The notes under the pieces were generated by a model that saw nothing but the letters and a program-made list of their open reading frames with translations, made no database searches and was not told the origin of the DNA. Positions 8,193 to 16,608 of a DNA stretch of 64,000 nt are shown here, piece after piece. Made by a program: the position numbers and the translations under genes. Each line of letters opens with the position of its first letter. Position 1 is the stretch's first letter. This stretch comes from Bdellovibrionia bacterium (GTDB lineage Bacteria; Bdellovibrionota; Bdellovibrionia; Bdellovibrionales; JAGQZY01), in assembly GCA_030424715.1 (NCBI GenBank), contig JAUHWH010000006.1, positions 124,001-188,000 on the forward strand. The letters run 5' to 3'.

Positions 8193-9083
8193 ATGAATAC
8201 ATCCGAATTAGGTCAGAGCTTTCGCTTAGAGAATGTGTCGAAATGGTACGGCAACCAAGAGGCCCTTAGCGGTATCAATTGGAGCATTGAAAAAGGAAGT
8301 TTTGTCGCGCTGATGGGGCCTAATGGATCTGGCAAGTCGACACTGTTGCGTCTTCTCGCGCAGCACGAGCAGACTTCGCGTGGCGAGTTATTTTACGATG
8401 GTCACACCTTAAGTTCGTCCCTGAATCCTATCTTGAACGACGCTGTTTTTATATCTGAGGATTCTAAAATTCCTGATGGAATGTCCCTTTCCGACTGGTC
8501 CGAATTTTTTGCTGGTGATTATCCTAACTATGACACCGCGGTTTTTAAAAGCTTGGCAAAAGCATTAAATGTCAATTCGAGGCAAAATTTCTCGGAGTTG
8601 TCGCGAGGCCAAAAGATGAAAGCTTTTTTCTGTTTGATGGCCCCCAAGAAACCCCTTGTCTACCTCATCGATGAGATCACCGCGGTCTTGGATGTGGGTT
8701 CACGGTTTGAGATTGTTGAATTTTTAAAAACAGAAATTCAGAGAGGGTGCACAGTTGTCATGTCGACGAATATTGGTTCTGAAGTGCAAGAGGTTGCCTC
8801 AGATGTTTGTTTTTTAGAGGAAGGCTGTCTCAAGTTGTCATGTAAAAAACAACAAGCACAAGATTCTTTCAAAAAAATTATTGTTAAAAATCCCTCGTTT
8901 GTTGAAGGGCTCAAAAAGCAAAACGTCCGCCCAGTATCCATCAATTCAGATGGCTCAGTTAGCATGCTGTATCAATCGGATCAGAGTATTGAAATCACTG
9001 ACGTGCCTCATGACAAGCGACTTGTCACTATCGAGGATTTAGCCACCTACTTTTCTACTAATGTGGGGAGAGATGAAGTCTAG
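8193..9083 (+). CDS. ABC transporter ATP-binding protein
   Basis: Cytoplasmic ATPase of an ABC transporter, 296 residues. Walker A GPNGSGKST, signature LSRGQKMK (a degenerate LSGGQ), Walker B LVYLIDEI and a following STN in the switch position are all visible. The last 80 residues form a C-terminal extension of the type seen in export-type ATPases. The frame is open upstream to a TTG at 8133, but ATG 8193 gives the usual start just before RLENVSKWYG; it lacks a ribosome site and coincides with a predicted transcription start. The end overlaps the membrane-partner gene by 11 bases, so the two form an operon. Substrate unknown. Confidence 0.9.
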   Translation: MNTSELGQSFRLENVSKWYGNQEALSGINWSIEKGSFVALMGPNGSGKSTLLRLLAQHEQTSRGELFYDGHTLSSSLNPILNDAVFISEDSKIPDGMSLSDWSEFFAGDYPNYDTAVFKSLAKALNVNSRQNFSELSRGQKMKAFFCLMAPKKPLVYLIDEITAVLDVGSRFEIVEFLKTEIQRGCTVVMSTNIGSEVQEVASDVCFLEEGCLKLSCKKQQAQDSFKKIIVKNPSFVEGLKKQNVRPVSINSDGSVSMLYQSDQSIEITDVPHDKRLVTIEDLATYFSTNVGRDEV

Positions 9084-10251
9084 AATTACTTTTCAGATAC
9101 TAAAAATTCAAATCATGGCGACGGCGTGGATTATTTTGATAGGTGTTGTAGCAACATTGTTGCTGCTTCATTACCAAATTTATGGCGATCTCATTTTGCT
9201 TTTTATGTGGATATATACTTTGTTTATTTGTAAAACTTCAGTTTCCGTTCAGCATGGGATGTCGCAGTTTGTTTTCATAACCAGCGATTCTGTTTCGGGA
9301 TTTTTTAGAAATCTACTGACTCTTACCGTATTGCACCTATTGTTCTTTTCTTGTTTGTTCCTCTTGCCAATCCTTCTCGTTTTCCCTTCCGTGATCGGAA
9401 AAGTTTTTCAATCTCTTACGCCTGAAGAATCGATACTGATTTTGGCACAGGTCCTATTGGGCTCATTCACGGCAGATATGATGACTTTCAAAGGTCCTAT
9501 ATATTCTATTAAGAGCACAGGAGATTTTAATAACAAGTTTCTTAAAAATTTAGCTCTCCTTTGTGTTTGGGCCGTGACTTTCGTAGTGTATATTGCGGTT
9601 TCAAAACTGCTGGGTCACTTTTTACTAGTTGGTACGAGTCTGGTCATTTTATTTACTGTGAGCCCTCTCAGAGACATTTTGAAGCGCAATAAAAGGGCGT
9701 TTTTTAAGTCTTTTGCTATCTCTTGTGTGCTTTTTGTCGTTTTGGGAGTCTCGAGCTTTCTCAGGGGTGAAGAGGGTTTTTATTTCCGTTTGAACACGAA
9801 GGTTCTCAGTAGCAGTGAGCTAAAGGATTTGGAGAGTGTGGACGATCTGTTACAGTTTAAATATGAAGATAGCGAACTCCTCATTGTCACCGATCGTCTT
9901 GCCGATTTTTGTCCGCCGGATCAAAACCGAGACAACCCGATGATCATCGAATGTGCAAGTAAGAAAAACAAACGTTGGTCAACGGTTTCCACGGGCACTT
10001 CATCTCTTGGTGGTCAGAAAATTCTAGATTTTTTGAACTCCGATTCTGAATATAGTCAGCTTATGGGGTTGCTCCAAGCCAGGAGGCTCAGTGAGGACCT
10101 ACCTGGTCTGGTCGATAAGATTAAGGAAATATCAAAGACCGGACCCCTGAGCCTGCGCAAAGTCGCTCAATCGACACTGGAGCGCCAGTATGACCCAGCC
10201 GCGAAATGGGCCATTGTAGTGACAGGCCCTTACTTAGTTGTTGATGACTAG
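9073..10251 (+). CDS. ABC transporter membrane protein (permease partner)
   Basis: 392 residues. The first 235 residues hold about six hydrophobic helices (for example TAWIILIGVVATLLLLHYQI, LLFFSCLFLLPILLVFP, TSLVILFTVSP, SCVLFVVLGVSSFL); the last 150 residues are soluble and probably cytoplasmic or periplasmic. Coupled to the preceding ATPase gene: ATG 9073 lies inside the last codons of that gene with GGGGAG just upstream. Together they would make a two-component transporter of ABC-2 or multidrug type; the transported compound cannot be deduced. An ATG at 9061 in the same frame is possible but lacks a ribosome site. Confidence 0.78.
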   Translation: MKSRITFQILKIQIMATAWIILIGVVATLLLLHYQIYGDLILLFMWIYTLFICKTSVSVQHGMSQFVFITSDSVSGFFRNLLTLTVLHLLFFSCLFLLPILLVFPSVIGKVFQSLTPEESILILAQVLLGSFTADMMTFKGPIYSIKSTGDFNNKFLKNLALLCVWAVTFVVYIAVSKLLGHFLLVGTSLVILFTVSPLRDILKRNKRAFFKSFAISCVLFVVLGVSSFLRGEEGFYFRLNTKVLSSSELKDLESVDDLLQFKYEDSELLIVTDRLADFCPPDQNRDNPMIIECASKKNKRWSTVSTGTSSLGGQKILDFLNSDSEYSQLMGLLQARRLSEDLPGLVDKIKEISKTGPLSLRKVAQSTLERQYDPAAKWAIVVTGPYLVVDD

Positions 10252-10296
10252 AGAGGGTGGGGGAAACTGCCCCTAGCCCTTCATAGGCGCTTGTTC

Positions 10297-10391
10297 CTAT
10301 TGAAGAGAATAAACTTCTGGGAATTGGTCGGCGCACTCTTGGTCTGGCAAGAACGAGATCAGTTCTGCTTCACCAGAGATGACTTGTCCAC
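10297..10391 (-). pseudogene. Duplicated 3' end of the lipoprotein gene at 11590 (relic)
   Basis: The minus strand reads GQVISGEAELISFLPDQECA then DQFPEVYSLQ and a TAG stop. This matches the last 31 residues of the lipoprotein encoded at 11590-12696 (which ends DRYPQVYSIQ). The DNA aligns without gaps over 95 bases with 11590-11684, with 11 mismatches by my count. The frame is open back only to a TAA at 10438-10440, and there is no start codon in it. It lies just after the minor prepilin gene on the same strand, in a different frame from it. Either the rest of a second gene copy was lost, or a frameshift separated this tail from the prepilin. Confidence 0.75.
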
Positions 10392-10475
10392 GGGGGGGTA
10401 CCTTCTCTTTTCCATTCTCCAGCTCCGTTTCGGTCCTTTATAGCATAAGCTTTGGACCTTTTTAAGCGGGGCAGG

Positions 10476-11351
10476 TCAATCATGGTCAACAACGCTAGTA
10501 TACACGCGTCCGACCTGTTGCTTGCTAAGAGATCTTGGCGTTTGTCCGTCGCACTCAAAATTTTCTTCGTAAATATTATTATAAAATACTTCATGGTCAC
10601 CTAACATATAGGAGCCGGGGTTTTCTATGACGAAAACCATTTTCGTGTGTCCGGAAACTATGAGTTGAGTAAAGGGTTCGTAATTATCGGGATGTTCATA
10701 GTCTCTGACCGGAGGTTTTCCTCTAACACCGGTGGGAACCGAATTATCGGATACCATTCTGAAGTCGGCAATCTTTCGGTACCCTTGAACTGAACAAACA
10801 CTGTTTTCAAGATCGTCGACTGTCAGTCCTGAACCGCTCGCCGTAAATGAGCAATTACTGATCTCGGAGGCGTTGTTCGACGTTACCGACAGTTCTATTA
10901 CTGTGGGTTTTAGATGTCTTAGTCCACCACGCATGCCTTCTGTAGTGACTGCGAGCTCCATCAGTCCGGAACTGTCGGCGCCAATCAGGGCGCCTTTGCT
11001 CCGTAACTCAATGTCGGTTATCTTCACTAGGTTTGATGTGGAGTTCCGGTCATAGACCGTGAGGCCTGCCTGATCCTTGAGGTCATTGATTGAAGTGCTA
11101 TTAAGGATGGGGAGGCCCTGGAAATTGGCATTACAGGTTGCCTGGGATGAGAGAAGATGGCGGACTTGATTTGATAGCTCGAGGTTTGACATTCGATCTT
11201 CAAGGTAAGAGACCATTTCCTGCTGATGAATAATGCTCTTGGAAATAGCACCAATCACCACCACTCCGATACCTGCGGCCATCAAAACACTGACAAGTGA
11301 GAACCCTTTATTGTTATTCATAAAGTGTGGAAATAGACTTTTTGTAATCAT
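10476..11351 (-). CDS. Type IV minor-prepilin-like protein
   Basis: 291 residues. NNNKGFSLVSVLMAAGIGVV shows a prepilin peptidase site after KG and the hydrophobic assembly helix, but mature position 5 is Val instead of the usual Glu, as in some minor pilins and pseudopilins. The C-terminal region is a polar, beta-rich domain with five or so cysteines. ATG 11351 is preferred because AGAGG lies nine bases upstream; an internal ATG at 11321 is possible. It is probably a minor or specialised pilus subunit, or a pilin-like surface protein. The duplicated tail at 10297-10391 lies directly downstream. Confidence 0.75.
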   Translation of the reverse strand: MITKSLFPHFMNNNKGFSLVSVLMAAGIGVVVIGAISKSIIHQQEMVSYLEDRMSNLELSNQVRHLLSSQATCNANFQGLPILNSTSINDLKDQAGLTVYDRNSTSNLVKITDIELRSKGALIGADSSGLMELAVTTEGMRGGLRHLKPTVIELSVTSNNASEISNCSFTASGSGLTVDDLENSVCSVQGYRKIADFRMVSDNSVPTGVRGKPPVRDYEHPDNYEPFTQLIVSGHTKMVFVIENPGSYMLGDHEVFYNNIYEENFECDGQTPRSLSKQQVGRVYTSVVDHD

Positions 11352-11589
11352 TCAAGCTGCCTCTTCTAGTGTGTCCACATATCGAACTCTGTAAATCTAG
11401 TGTCGAACATTGGTCGAAATAGTCCAGATTTGTGAAGAATATTCTCACTTAAACACGAAGAATCAGGTGAAACGTATCATTGTGGAGCAACTCGAGGGAG
11501 TACAGAATCGGGAGCACTAGGATGCGAGTCGGCCGCAGAGAGGCGAGAGCCTCACTGGGTGAGTCGCCATTTTCTTAGAAAACGACTGA

Positions 11590-12696
11590 CTATTGAATCG
11601 AGTAAACTTGTGGGTAGCGGTCGGCGCATTCTTGGTCTGGTAAGAACGAGATCAGTTCAGCTTCACCAGAGATCACTTGTCCACCTCTAAATATTTTGTC
11701 TTGCTCTAAGCATTTACAATCGTTTGTTAGAATTACGCTTCTTTGGATAATTCTGCTATGAGCCAGGCGTCGGCCTTGACGATCATTCATAATGGTCTCG
11801 GTTTCAATTTGAGGAGCACAAATCTTAGCACCCACTGGTGAAGAGATCGCCGAGAACATACCGGCGGTTTCCTGGTGGGCTTGCCCGGAGTGGCCGATTT
11901 CATTGTGGATCACATCCAATGAGCGGTTGAAGCCGTGGCAGCTATTGATGTCAATCTCTTGCCATTTATGGAAGCTGAGATTGAAGCCAAACAAGAAGTT
12001 GATGTTTAAAAACTTTTTTCTTTTACAAACAAGGTTGCCCTGAGCATCTTGGAACAAGCGCTTTTCAAAGCCGCGCTCGCCACCAAGAAAGGCTGACTCT
12101 TTGGGAAGGCCGACAACTTTGTGGTCTTCGGATGCATAGCCAAAATCGTCAACATGAGGGGCCGAGTAAGGGTTGTTGCGACTCAAAAGTTGACCTTCTC
12201 CTCGGCACAAAGCTACCATATCAGCGCGGTAACTAGGGAACAGTCTTTTCATCAATCGAATGTTTTGATCACAGATATCCACACCCGTTTCAACAATATC
12301 TTCGTGGCATTCTGGTAGGTAGATATTTTGAGTTTGAGCTTCTTCACAGGTCATAGTGTCAACGACTTGGTCTCCGTTGTCGTCGTTGTCTCCGTTGTCT
12401 CCGTTGTTGTCGTTGTTGTCGTTGTTGTCGTTGTTGTCGTTGGCAATGTCAGCTGGTGAAGCCTGAGGAGCGTTGGCCTGTAGGTCATTGTCGATGCTGA
12501 TTTGATTGGTGGGGTCGGTCGGCGGGGTGGGGAGTTGGTCAAGGTCGCTTGCTAGAGGTCCCGAATTTAAGGACTCACTTTCTATTGAGCTGAGAGGGTT
12601 CGATTCTCGAGTTTCCGGGGCAAATTGATTGGTCGGCGAACAGGCCAGTGTTGTTGTTAGTAGTAAACTTGTTGCCAAAAGACTAATGATCTTCAT
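11590..12696 (-). CDS. Lipoprotein with Asp/Asn repeat tract, unknown function
   Basis: 368 residues. MKIISLLATSLLLTTTLAC is a lipoprotein signal peptide with lipobox LAC; the ATG at 12696 has GGGGGAT upstream and was chosen over the longer open frame. A Pro/Asn-rich linker holds repeated Asp-Asn-Asn units (about residues 86-108), then a globular part with about eight cysteines and a motif VIHNEIGHSGQAHQE that recalls a zinc-binding His cluster (HxxxxH), although it is not a clear HExxH peptidase site. The last 31 residues are duplicated at 10297-10391. The Asp/Asn tract is encoded by tandem 9-base units and could vary in length. The family is not recognised. Confidence 0.75.
   Translation of the reverse strand: MKIISLLATSLLLTTTLACSPTNQFAPETRESNPLSSIESESLNSGPLASDLDQLPTPPTDPTNQISIDNDLQANAPQASPADIANDNNDNNDNNDNNGDNGDNDDNGDQVVDTMTCEEAQTQNIYLPECHEDIVETGVDICDQNIRLMKRLFPSYRADMVALCRGEGQLLSRNNPYSAPHVDDFGYASEDHKVVGLPKESAFLGGERGFEKRLFQDAQGNLVCKRKKFLNINFLFGFNLSFHKWQEIDINSCHGFNRSLDVIHNEIGHSGQAHQETAGMFSAISSPVGAKICAPQIETETIMNDRQGRRLAHSRIIQRSVILTNDCKCLEQDKIFRGGQVISGEAELISFLPDQECADRYPQVYSIQ
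12371..12441 (+). repeat. Tandem repeat (9-base unit) inside the lipoprotein gene
   Basis: The plus strand contains GTTGTTGTC repeated about four times in a row, flanked by degenerate CCGTTGTCT/CGTTGTCGT units. On the coding strand this gives Asp-Asn-Asn repeats. Unit length is a multiple of three, so slippage would lengthen or shorten the protein linker without a frameshift. Confidence 0.85.
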
Positions 12697-12892
12697 GTTG
12701 ATCCCCCATAAAAATTCATAACTCTTTGTAAATGCAAGAGGAGGGCCAGCTGAAATAGCCTGTGTTGCGACAACGACTTTTATTGGTCGACAGCTGCCAA
12801 CACAATTGACAGATATTACTGTTCCAGCTTGAGGCATCTCACTTTGAGATAAATCGCGGAAGACTCTCTTTCCCTCACCTCAAGAGGGGTGT

Positions 12893-13708
12893 TCAGTGAC
12901 GGACTGAGGACTGTCGGTGAGGGCCCTCATCGACGCCTTCAGAAGAAGGGGCGCTGGGTGGCTTAACGGTCACGTCGAAAGACAAAAGACTACTGTTTTT
13001 ACAAGAGCTGTTCTCTGGCTTTGTATGTTCGTTGGATTGCACCAAAAAGTCTCGGTAAGAATGAAGAAGGACGGCCATTTGGGGCCACATCCGAAACAAC
13101 GCGGGGTCTGCTGTGTCGAAGTCTTCCGTGATGGAATCGGCTATGGTGGGATCGGGGTCAGCAAAGGCCACCCTTGCTCGTAAGGGGGCTGCTCCGGTGC
13201 TTAGATCGACAACTCGGATCTCTAACCCGGCAATGACCATAAGATCATCGTATTCAATGAACGGGGTTCGCAACACCGGTTTACGATGATAGGGCGGGAG
13301 CTCATACAAGGCATTTTCGATGGCCGCCATTGGAATTTTGATTTCAAAGTTTTTAAAGTCAAATGTCGCCGTTGGCATGGGTAGTCCCATGGTGGCTTTG
13401 ACTCTGGCGATCGTTGAGCTGGACTCAACGCCCTCGTTGGTTTCGAAGTCAGAAAACTTCCAGAGGCCTCCCTCCACCGCCGACACCTGATTGCGACGAA
13501 ATTCTTTGGTGTTCGGATGGAAGCTGTTGCGAAAAACCCTTAGACTGAGAGCATAAGGACCAGGCGAGATGTTGCGTAGGAACGAACTCACGCAGGCTCT
13601 TTGAACCCTTAGGTTTAAGAATCCGTTGGAGTCATGACCCGTTAGCGAGGTTGCAGCGAAGGCAGAACCGCTTGAGAGACAAAAAAATAGAGACAACAAG
13701 AAGCGCAA
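12893..13708 (-). CDS. Exported protein of unknown function
   Basis: 271 residues from a TTG start at 13708, which has AAAGGAT seven bases upstream and begins a clean signal peptide: MRFLLSLFFCLSSGSAFA followed by ATSL. A longer frame from 13807 would bury the signal peptide. The mature protein is mostly polar with short beta-type segments and no motif I recognise. It is the first of a group of exported proteins on the minus strand (12.9-17.7 kb), separated from the next gene upstream by 180 bases, so an operon is uncertain. Confidence 0.65.
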   Translation of the reverse strand: MRFLLSLFFCLSSGSAFAATSLTGHDSNGFLNLRVQRACVSSFLRNISPGPYALSLRVFRNSFHPNTKEFRRNQVSAVEGGLWKFSDFETNEGVESSSTIARVKATMGLPMPTATFDFKNFEIKIPMAAIENALYELPPYHRKPVLRTPFIEYDDLMVIAGLEIRVVDLSTGAAPLRARVAFADPDPTIADSITEDFDTADPALFRMWPQMAVLLHSYRDFLVQSNEHTKPENSSCKNSSLLSFDVTVKPPSAPSSEGVDEGPHRQSSVRH

Positions 13709-13887
13709 ATGAGATCCTTTGTGACAAAAATAGTCCGATGAAAATGGACAGAAGGGGTGTGCAGCCGTTGAGAGAAAGCAGTCCTTGCCCATCCCTACAT
13801 AGAGCACTTTCTATGCCAAATATTATATTTTTAAAAAGAAAGAAGTTTTTTGCCACCTAAGGGATGGTAGAAGGACAGGCTTCTCTC

Positions 13888-15066
13888 CTAAAAGAGGTTG
13901 CGACACATGATTGGCGAGAACTGATCCTTTGATGTCGAGATTGCCTCTGTCAAAATGTGGTAGGGGCTGCGATGTCGACTTTCCATCACTTTTTCATGTT
14001 CTCGTATGGTCAAATCAATGATGTCTGTGGCCTCGCTTACAGGAGCCCCAAGCAACAGTTGCCACTGCATGATTTCGAACATCAGGTTGTTAATATTTCT
14101 TAAGGTTGTCTTGGGCCCCGATTGAGTTGGTAGGCCGGTACTGATTTCGAACTGGATACCTTTGCGGTAGCGAATGGTGGGGTTCGAATAGTCCAATAAA
14201 TCTTGGGTGGACTGCGAGATGTTTCCCATCACCATTCGATCCATGCTGTTGACTAAGAACTGTTTGACACGTTTCGAGTCTTTGGGGTCAATTTTAGATG
14301 TTGCAAGCATCTTGAGTATCATTGATTTTTGCATCGACTCTTCAGCGGAATGGATAAGTTTAAACATTCGCTCGGCAAACAGTCGTGCCGAATCAGGTTT
14401 TTCTGTGAAGGGGCCTAAAAGACGATCCGCCATCTCTACGGCCTTGATTTCTTTCATTTTGATAACCTCGCCGCTGAGCCGAACTAATGCAAAGTTGATT
14501 TTTTCTACGAGGAATTCTTGAAAAGCCATTGACGCGCCGTCGATTCCGCCAAGCAAAAGACCAACTTGCATGGCGCGATAGACTTCAGCGGCTTCCGAGC
14601 GTGGAATCCCCATTTCGTTCACTAAAAAAAGTTGCACGGGATTATTAAACTTGGAGAAACTGCCATCAAGCAAACGATCGTAAGGCAGAGCGCTTTGCGA
14701 AGCCATATTGCTGGTTTTATTTAACAGCTTGACGTCAAGTTCATGGGCTCTGGTTAAGAACTGCACATAAAAGTCTGCTCGGACGGCTTCTGCATCATTA
14801 ATGATCGGGCGTTGAAAGCTGGCGGCCAGGTGCTGATCCACGGGAGCGCCTTTACCCAAGAGGGGACGCGGGCCAAGCAAAAAAGCCCTGGAGCCGACTT
14901 CGCCAATGACAGAAAACCGTGGGCCAAAGAGATCTGAAACTTGCCTGATGTCCTCGGGCTGTATCAAACTCAAATGGTTAGTTTGAGCCTTAGACATCGA
15001 TGCCAACGCCATGACAGTCAATACAATGAAAAGAGAAGTGGGCCATTTGAAGTGATGAGGGGTCAT
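13888..15066 (-). CDS. Exported helical protein of unknown function
   Basis: 392 residues with a signal peptide (SLFIVLTVMALASMSKA, then QTNHLS). The mature part is largely alpha-helical and rich in Leu, Lys and Glu (for example FAERMFKLIHSAEESMQKSM), without transmembrane segments, so a periplasmic or secreted protein is likely. No catalytic motif or named domain recognised. No clear ribosome site precedes the ATG at 15066. The 257 bases upstream hold no gene that I can support. Confidence 0.68.
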   Translation of the reverse strand: MTPHHFKWPTSLFIVLTVMALASMSKAQTNHLSLIQPEDIRQVSDLFGPRFSVIGEVGSRAFLLGPRPLLGKGAPVDQHLAASFQRPIINDAEAVRADFYVQFLTRAHELDVKLLNKTSNMASQSALPYDRLLDGSFSKFNNPVQLFLVNEMGIPRSEAAEVYRAMQVGLLLGGIDGASMAFQEFLVEKINFALVRLSGEVIKMKEIKAVEMADRLLGPFTEKPDSARLFAERMFKLIHSAEESMQKSMILKMLATSKIDPKDSKRVKQFLVNSMDRMVMGNISQSTQDLLDYSNPTIRYRKGIQFEISTGLPTQSGPKTTLRNINNLMFEIMQWQLLLGAPVSEATDIIDLTIREHEKVMESRHRSPYHILTEAISTSKDQFSPIMCRNLF

Positions 15067-15323
15067 GACGGCATATTACCCGATTCTTTTCGATACCGCA
15101 GATCAATGGCATGGGCACTGTAAATACAACAGAGATGTCAAAAAGCTGAGCAGTCTGCCAGAAAAATTCTCGTAATCTCAGCGACAGGTCCTCGGTTGTT
15201 ACGAATAGATAGAGGCCAATAATTGTTTTAAATGTAAGTCTGGAGCGATCAGAGCTGTCTTTGAGTCTCTTTTGAATCGGCGGGGGAGCGAGTGTCTTGG
15301 GCCTTCAATTGATAAAGTGAGTT

Positions 15324-16496
15324 TCAGTGATTCAAAATGACGTTGGTAGCAAAAATTGAAGCTTTGAAAACCTTATGGCACATTATCTTTGAAACATTTC
15401 GTGATTGTTTTTTAATCTTCAACGAGGGGTAAAAGAGGCTAAGGCTCGTCACAAGACGCATTCTCTCATTGTTTGCAAGCATTTGTAAAAGAGGCTTCAT
15501 CCTCTCCATTCGATACCTCTCGGTAGAAGTTTCTTTTTTAGTCTTGGTAAATGGAAAGATTCTGCGAAGTTTCGCTAGTGATAGATTTCGAATTTTGGAT
15601 TCAAAGGAGGGCAGTAGATGACGAAATAATCCGATTTCGGCGGCGAATTTCAATTCTTCGGCCAGATTACGGTCATCGAAGAAATAGCTGAAATGCCTTG
15701 CTGCACGATCTTTGTCGAATGCGATAGAACTTCTGGATAGATTTTTTGAAAGAATTTGATGGAGCTCTGTTGAAAACTCAGCATCGAGTTTTGCAAACCT
15801 TCTAATAATTCTCATCGTTGCGATAACCGGGGTTTCTGTTAGCTCAGAATACTTAACTATTCGCGGCTTTTTTTTTGTCCAAGACAGGTAGCCTCGATCG
15901 GGATCAATCACTTCAGTGATTTTTCTCATGTCACCTCGGTGTCTTCCCTTAGAAATTTGGTTTTGGATAGACCTAGCAACATCGATGAGGGACTCTCCAG
16001 GTTTCACTATAATTTTTACCCGTTCGATATCAAGCAGACCACTCTTGTCAAGGATGCCATCAAGGTCTGGAAAGATGGCGATATCGAGGAGAGTATTGAA
16101 TTTCAGGTGGGTATGGAAAAATCCCCAGCCATTACCCCACTGTTTGGGTACGATTTGCGATAGCTTCGATACCCTTGACGCCTCTAGTGCGTTACTAAGC
16201 TCTTGGGCGCGACGTTCGTTAATTTTCTTATCAACAAAAGAGATGTCGAAATCTTTTAATTGCAAGGGAGAGTCTTTCAAGAGGTGATCAAGAATGGCTA
16301 TGGCAGATCCGCCCGTGATATAAAAATTCTTCGATTTCGTGATGCCGAGCGCTTGTCTGACGTCATCCAGAGCTTGCGATAGCTGAATAAAATCTTGATT
16401 AAAATTGTTTCGTCCCAAAGAGTCGGTTGTCGACTCGGCGGCGGCACCAAATGAGAAGAGGATAACAAAAGTGATAAAGTTAACTATTTTTTTCAT
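15324..16496 (-). CDS. Exported poly(A)-polymerase/CCA-type nucleotidyltransferase-like protein
   Basis: 390 residues. It starts with a Sec signal peptide (MKKIVNFITFVILFSFGAAA, then ES). Residues 59-89 carry the polymerase-beta-type nucleotidyltransferase signature: Gly62-Gly63-Ser64, then Asp82-Phe-Asp84 (KDFDISF), with the third carboxylate probably Asp138 (LLDIAIF). The region around residues 225-300 (RIIRRFAKLDAEFS, EELKFAAEIGLFRHLLPSFE) resembles the tRNA-binding neck/body of poly(A) polymerases and CCA-adding enzymes. The family normally acts in the cytoplasm on RNA with ATP/CTP; an exported version is unexpected. It stands alone. All three carboxylates are present, so it may be active; substrate and site of action are inferred. 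Confidence 0.78.
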   Translation of the reverse strand: MKKIVNFITFVILFSFGAAAESTTDSLGRNNFNQDFIQLSQALDDVRQALGITKSKNFYITGGSAIAILDHLLKDSPLQLKDFDISFVDKKINERRAQELSNALEASRVSKLSQIVPKQWGNGWGFFHTHLKFNTLLDIAIFPDLDGILDKSGLLDIERVKIIVKPGESLIDVARSIQNQISKGRHRGDMRKITEVIDPDRGYLSWTKKKPRIVKYSELTETPVIATMRIIRRFAKLDAEFSTELHQILSKNLSRSSIAFDKDRAARHFSYFFDDRNLAEELKFAAEIGLFRHLLPSFESKIRNLSLAKLRRIFPFTKTKKETSTERYRMERMKPLLQMLANNERMRLVTSLSLFYPSLKIKKQSRNVSKIMCHKVFKASIFATNVILNH

Positions 16497-16608
16497 CTTC
16501 CCAATACTCTAGATCATAGCTGGTTCGATTGGAATCTGGGGTGTAAAAGCTTCAGTAACGAAAATGAGTTGAACAATTTAGAACCTGGTTGTTGATGAAA
16601 GCAACGGC

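Noticed and set aside
11540-11553. Hairpin GAGGC-GAGA-GCCTC as a terminator
   Set aside because: Only five base pairs and no T-run on either strand.
12371-12441. CRISPR array
   Set aside because: Units are directly adjacent without spacers and lie in a coding frame; no cas genes in the window.
12351-12542. Thr-rich frame across the tandem repeat
   Set aside because: An artefact of reading the Asp/Asn repeat in another frame.
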